Notes under the pieces: model-generated
Told to the model about the DNA's origin: nothing
Database searches by the model: none
What the model saw: only the letters and a program-made list of their open reading frames with translations
Made by a program: the position numbers and the translations under genes
In this document: positions 61,480-64,000 of the stretch, piece after piece
How the letters are laid out: every line of letters starts with the position of its first letter
Numbering within the stretch: position 1 is the stretch's first letter
Assembly: GCF_000586475.1 (NCBI RefSeq)
Contig: NZ_BAWJ01000005.1
Span: 62,001 to 126,000 of the forward strand
Length of the DNA stretch: 64,000 bases
Direction: 5' to 3'
DNA from: Psychrobacter sp. JCM 18903
Lineage (GTDB): Bacteria; Pseudomonadota; Gammaproteobacteria; Pseudomonadales; Moraxellaceae

Positions 61480-62833
61480 CTATCGACGTCCGCGATGAGC
61501 CTCTTGCAGCCCAGACACTACAAAGTCTAGCAGTTCACTATCCCTTCACGGGCAGCCTTGCGCATAAGCTTCGATGGTGCGTGGGTTAGCGTCTGCGTCA
61601 AACGGCGTGACAGCTCAATGATAATATCTTCAGGGCTGGCATTATCCTGTTGTAGCTTGGCAATGGATTCATGCAGGAGTTTATCTACTTGGTCCTGCGT
61701 ATGCGTGCGATACTGCTGAATGTCTTTACCAACTTGGCGCACTTGAAAGCTGCGATCCATCTCAACGACTAATTGGCTAACGAGCAGTTCGGCATCGACT
61801 GCCGCTTGCCTACGCTGTTCGATATTGCCAGCGATCACGTGTTGTAAATCATCGACAGAGTAAAGATAAACATCATCGATACGACTAATGGTCGAGTCAA
61901 TATCACGCGGTACGGCTAAGTCAATCATCAACATAGGCTGATAACGACGATGTTTCAGCGCGCGCAAAGTCATGGTTTTATCGATCAACACATCCATACT
62001 ACCGCTACAGCTACTAACGATATCGGCTTCTGCTAAAACTTGTGGTAACTCTTGCAAAGGTCTGACTTCTACCAAGTGACCTGCGCGGCGCAGCTCCACT
62101 GCCAGCGCTTCAGCGCGTTCAGGGTTGCGGTTGCAAATAATCACACGACCTACCCCAAGCCCAGCAATGTGGGTGGCAACCAAACGGTTCATCTCGCCTG
62201 CCGCGACCACCAGCAAAGTGCGACTGGTAAATCATCAAATATTTGCGTCACCAATTTGGCGGCCGCATAGCTAAGCGATACCGCTTGAGCACCCACTTGG
62301 GTCTCGTTACGGACGCGTTTGGCGGCAGCAAATACTTGATCGATAATCCAGCCAAGCTGATTACTCAGCGCTTTTTGTTCTTGCGCGAGCTGTACTGAGC
62401 GTTTGATTTGACCGAGTATCTGCGGCTCACCCAATATCATAGAGTCAAGCCCTGCGGCGACCCTAAGCCAATGGGTCAGCGCGTGAGTGTCACGGTGCAC
62501 ATAAAGATAGGGATCAATCTCAGACAGTGACAACTGCTTAAAGTCAGCAAGCCATGCTTTAATTTTTAAGATATGAGCACTAATGGCCGCCGAAGATGTC
62601 TGAGCACCGACCGCGCCATTAGCAGACAAAGAGGGAACATCTTGCGGCTCTGCTAGCTGCGGCACGAGCGCATAGATTTCCGTACGATTGCAAGTCGAAA
62701 CAATCACACTGCCATCAGTAAAGGCCTCTAATTGTTTGAGAGCGATATTCACATCGTCACCCACAAGCGCCAAGCGCTCTCTCAGAGCGACTGGTGCAGT
62801 TTTGTGATTGACCCCAATGACCACTAATCTCAT
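61480..62833 (-). CDS. hemA: Glutamyl-tRNA reductase, two apparent frameshifts
   Basis: The N-terminal catalytic domain has GVNHKTAPVALRERL and the catalytic cysteine in VSTCNRTEIY; MILGEPQILGQIK follows. One A restored at about 62228 (CCAAGTCGC) joins to SRTLLVVAAGEMNRLVATHIAG, the NADPH-binding domain. The frame ends early at 61527 with ..REGIVNC; one G restored at about 61541 gives REGDSELLDFVVSGLQEAHRG and a stop at 61480. The corrected enzyme is about 452 residues. It makes glutamate semialdehyde from Glu-tRNA, the first step of heme synthesis. Confidence 0.94.
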
Positions 62834-63384
62834 TATTGATAGACCATAAACATGACGCTCACCTGCCAGCCCACGCTATCTCATTATTTTTAAAAGACAG
62901 TTGTAGACGACAGCGCTGAAAGGAAGACTCTAAAAGCCGCCTATTATATCATTATTGCCAGCTTTAATTAACACTCAGCTATCGATGATAGCTATTTGCT
63001 TGTATCTGGGCGCATGAGTAACAAATCAACTACCGATACGATTGTTAAAACCAATATCTATGTTTTAGCGAGCGCTTATAGAAATGGATAGAAATCATTC
63101 GCTTACTTGACGTTAACTTGTTATATTTTCACAATATTTAGGCTAAGATTTACAACCAATGAAAGACCCCGTTGATACAGGTTATTAGCCAATCCTACTT
63201 TGTTAGCAAAGATTTGGTAGAGCGGCTGCTATTAATGACGGAGTAACACGGGCACTATTGTTTATCCCATCAGTCTGCTTTTATAATGTCAGGCATGGGT
63301 ACTCGTTACCAATAGTTAGTTTGAAATGATTAAAATAAAATTGTCTTATCGATATAGATGAACAATGGGCGAATACGGTTATCT
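62834..63384. other. Divergent region between hemA and the TPR gene
   Basis: This is 551 bp, AT-rich, with no supported reading frame, RNA or clear hairpin. It presumably carries both promoters. Confidence 0.4.
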
Positions 63385-64000
63385 ATGATTTTTTTGGGTC
63401 ATTATTTCGATCACAACTTGCGCACGACGACCAATCTAATCTGCGTGCTCTATTGCATGCAGTTATCGAACGTCTGTGCCAGCGTTATAAGCTAACCTTG
63501 TCGTTGGCCTTTTGCCTATGCTTAGGATCGTCTTCCGTTCATGCCAGTCATCCTGATATCTCGCTCGAAGCCCATGTACCCAAACTAGCCATTACTGATA
63601 AGAACGACAAGGCAGTCCGTAGCGACGGTATTGATAAGAACGACAAGGCAGTCCGTAGCGACGGTATTGATAATAGCCGCTCAACGCTACCAGCAATTGC
63701 TCCTGCCAATACACAACCAATAGAAAATGTCGCCAATATTAATGGGTTAGCGCCAACTACCTTATGGCAACCTGAGCTCAAAGAGCCTAGCTGTATGCGC
63801 TGCTTGATGCAGAATTCGCAGCCGATCGCGGTGATAAACAACGAGCGATTACCATCTATAAGCAGCAAGCATTTAAAGAAGATGCAACTGCCGTGTTTGA
63901 AAGAGCACTCAGCCTTTCTTTACGCACTGAAAGGGTTGAGAAATCGTTACAATTTGCCAAGTCATGGCAAGACCAAAATCCGGATCACGTGCCTGCTTGG
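63385..64000 (+). CDS. TPR-repeat protein, N-terminal part, two apparent frameshifts
   Basis: From ATG 63385 the corrected product reads MIFFGSLFRSQLAHDDQSN.., a basic segment, and a hydrophobic signal (LTLSLAFCLCLGSSSVHAS) before a low-complexity stretch. At about 63790 the frame changes to LYALLDAEFAADRGDKQRAI and then AVFERALSLSLRTERVEKS, a tetratricopeptide-type helical repeat. One T in the T run at 63388-63395 and one base near 63790 restore the frame. The gene continues past the window. A TPR protein divergent from hemA, followed by lolB, is a familiar layout in Acinetobacter and relatives. Confidence 0.75.
63597..63668 (+). repeat. Perfect 36-bp tandem duplication inside the TPR gene
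   Basis: Two identical 36-bp units encode DKNDKAVRSDGI twice in frame, just after the signal peptide. The duplication preserves the reading frame. Identity with no base changes suggests a recent event or an unstable tract. Confidence 0.95.

Noticed and set aside
63548..63868. 106-codon minus-strand open frame
   Set aside because: It is the antisense shadow of the TPR protein gene and inherits its 36-bp repeat.

Overview
The window looks like chromosomal DNA from a gammaproteobacterium of the family Moraxellaceae, most likely Psychrobacter. This is inferred from protein style and local gene orders (rpoN with hpf nearby; lptM-like, lysA, dapF, xerC; ackA-pta; hemA divergent from a TPR gene), together with moderately AT-rich intergenic DNA. 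No rRNA, tRNA or CRISPR array was seen.

Layout. 1-10 kb: the end of an M48 protease gene, a TusA-like protein, rpoH, DUF423, thiS, hpf, rpoN, a nitrilase, and xerC-dapF-lysA on the minus strand. 11-19 kb: ackA-pta, nadD-rsfS, a MOSC protein and an AmiD-type amidase. 19-22.6 kb: pdxJ-kbl-tdh, with a small relic of a second pdxJ 3' end after tdh. 22.6-24.7 kb: an AT-rich accessory operon (unknown 195-aa protein, a 50-aa ORF, and an XRE + ImmA/IrrE protein) with a perfect palindrome touching its -10 box. 24.9-29 kb: purL. 29-34 kb: a stress flavoprotein, a lipoprotein, a MITE-like element, pgsA, two tandem paralogous small proteins and an MgtC-like protein. 34-48.7 kb: metabolic genes (renalase-like, acs, BaiN-like, pirin, OYE, EamA, trpB, GMC oxidoreductase, lplA). 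48.9-53.1 kb: a type VI secretion cargo island with a PAAR protein, a HEMTH metallopeptidase, candidate immunity lipoproteins, a Sel1 protein and two orphans. 53-64 kb: fadH, an acyl-CoA ligase, a DUF6236-like protein, a YeeE pair, a class V aminotransferase, hemA and a TPR protein running off the end.

The most important technical point is that about two dozen reading frames are broken. Nearly all breaks fit loss of a single base, often in a short homopolymer, and they hit genes that should be indispensable (hemA, purL, trpB, acs, pta). No compensating insertions were seen. The pattern points to uncorrected sequencing deletions, so these genes are annotated here as whole genes with apparent frameshifts rather than as pseudogenes.

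The best candidates for new biology are the XRE-ImmA operon (a possible toxin-antitoxin or defence module), the PAAR/metallopeptidase/immunity island, the tandem small-protein family at 32.6-33.3 kb, and the several small repeat families.
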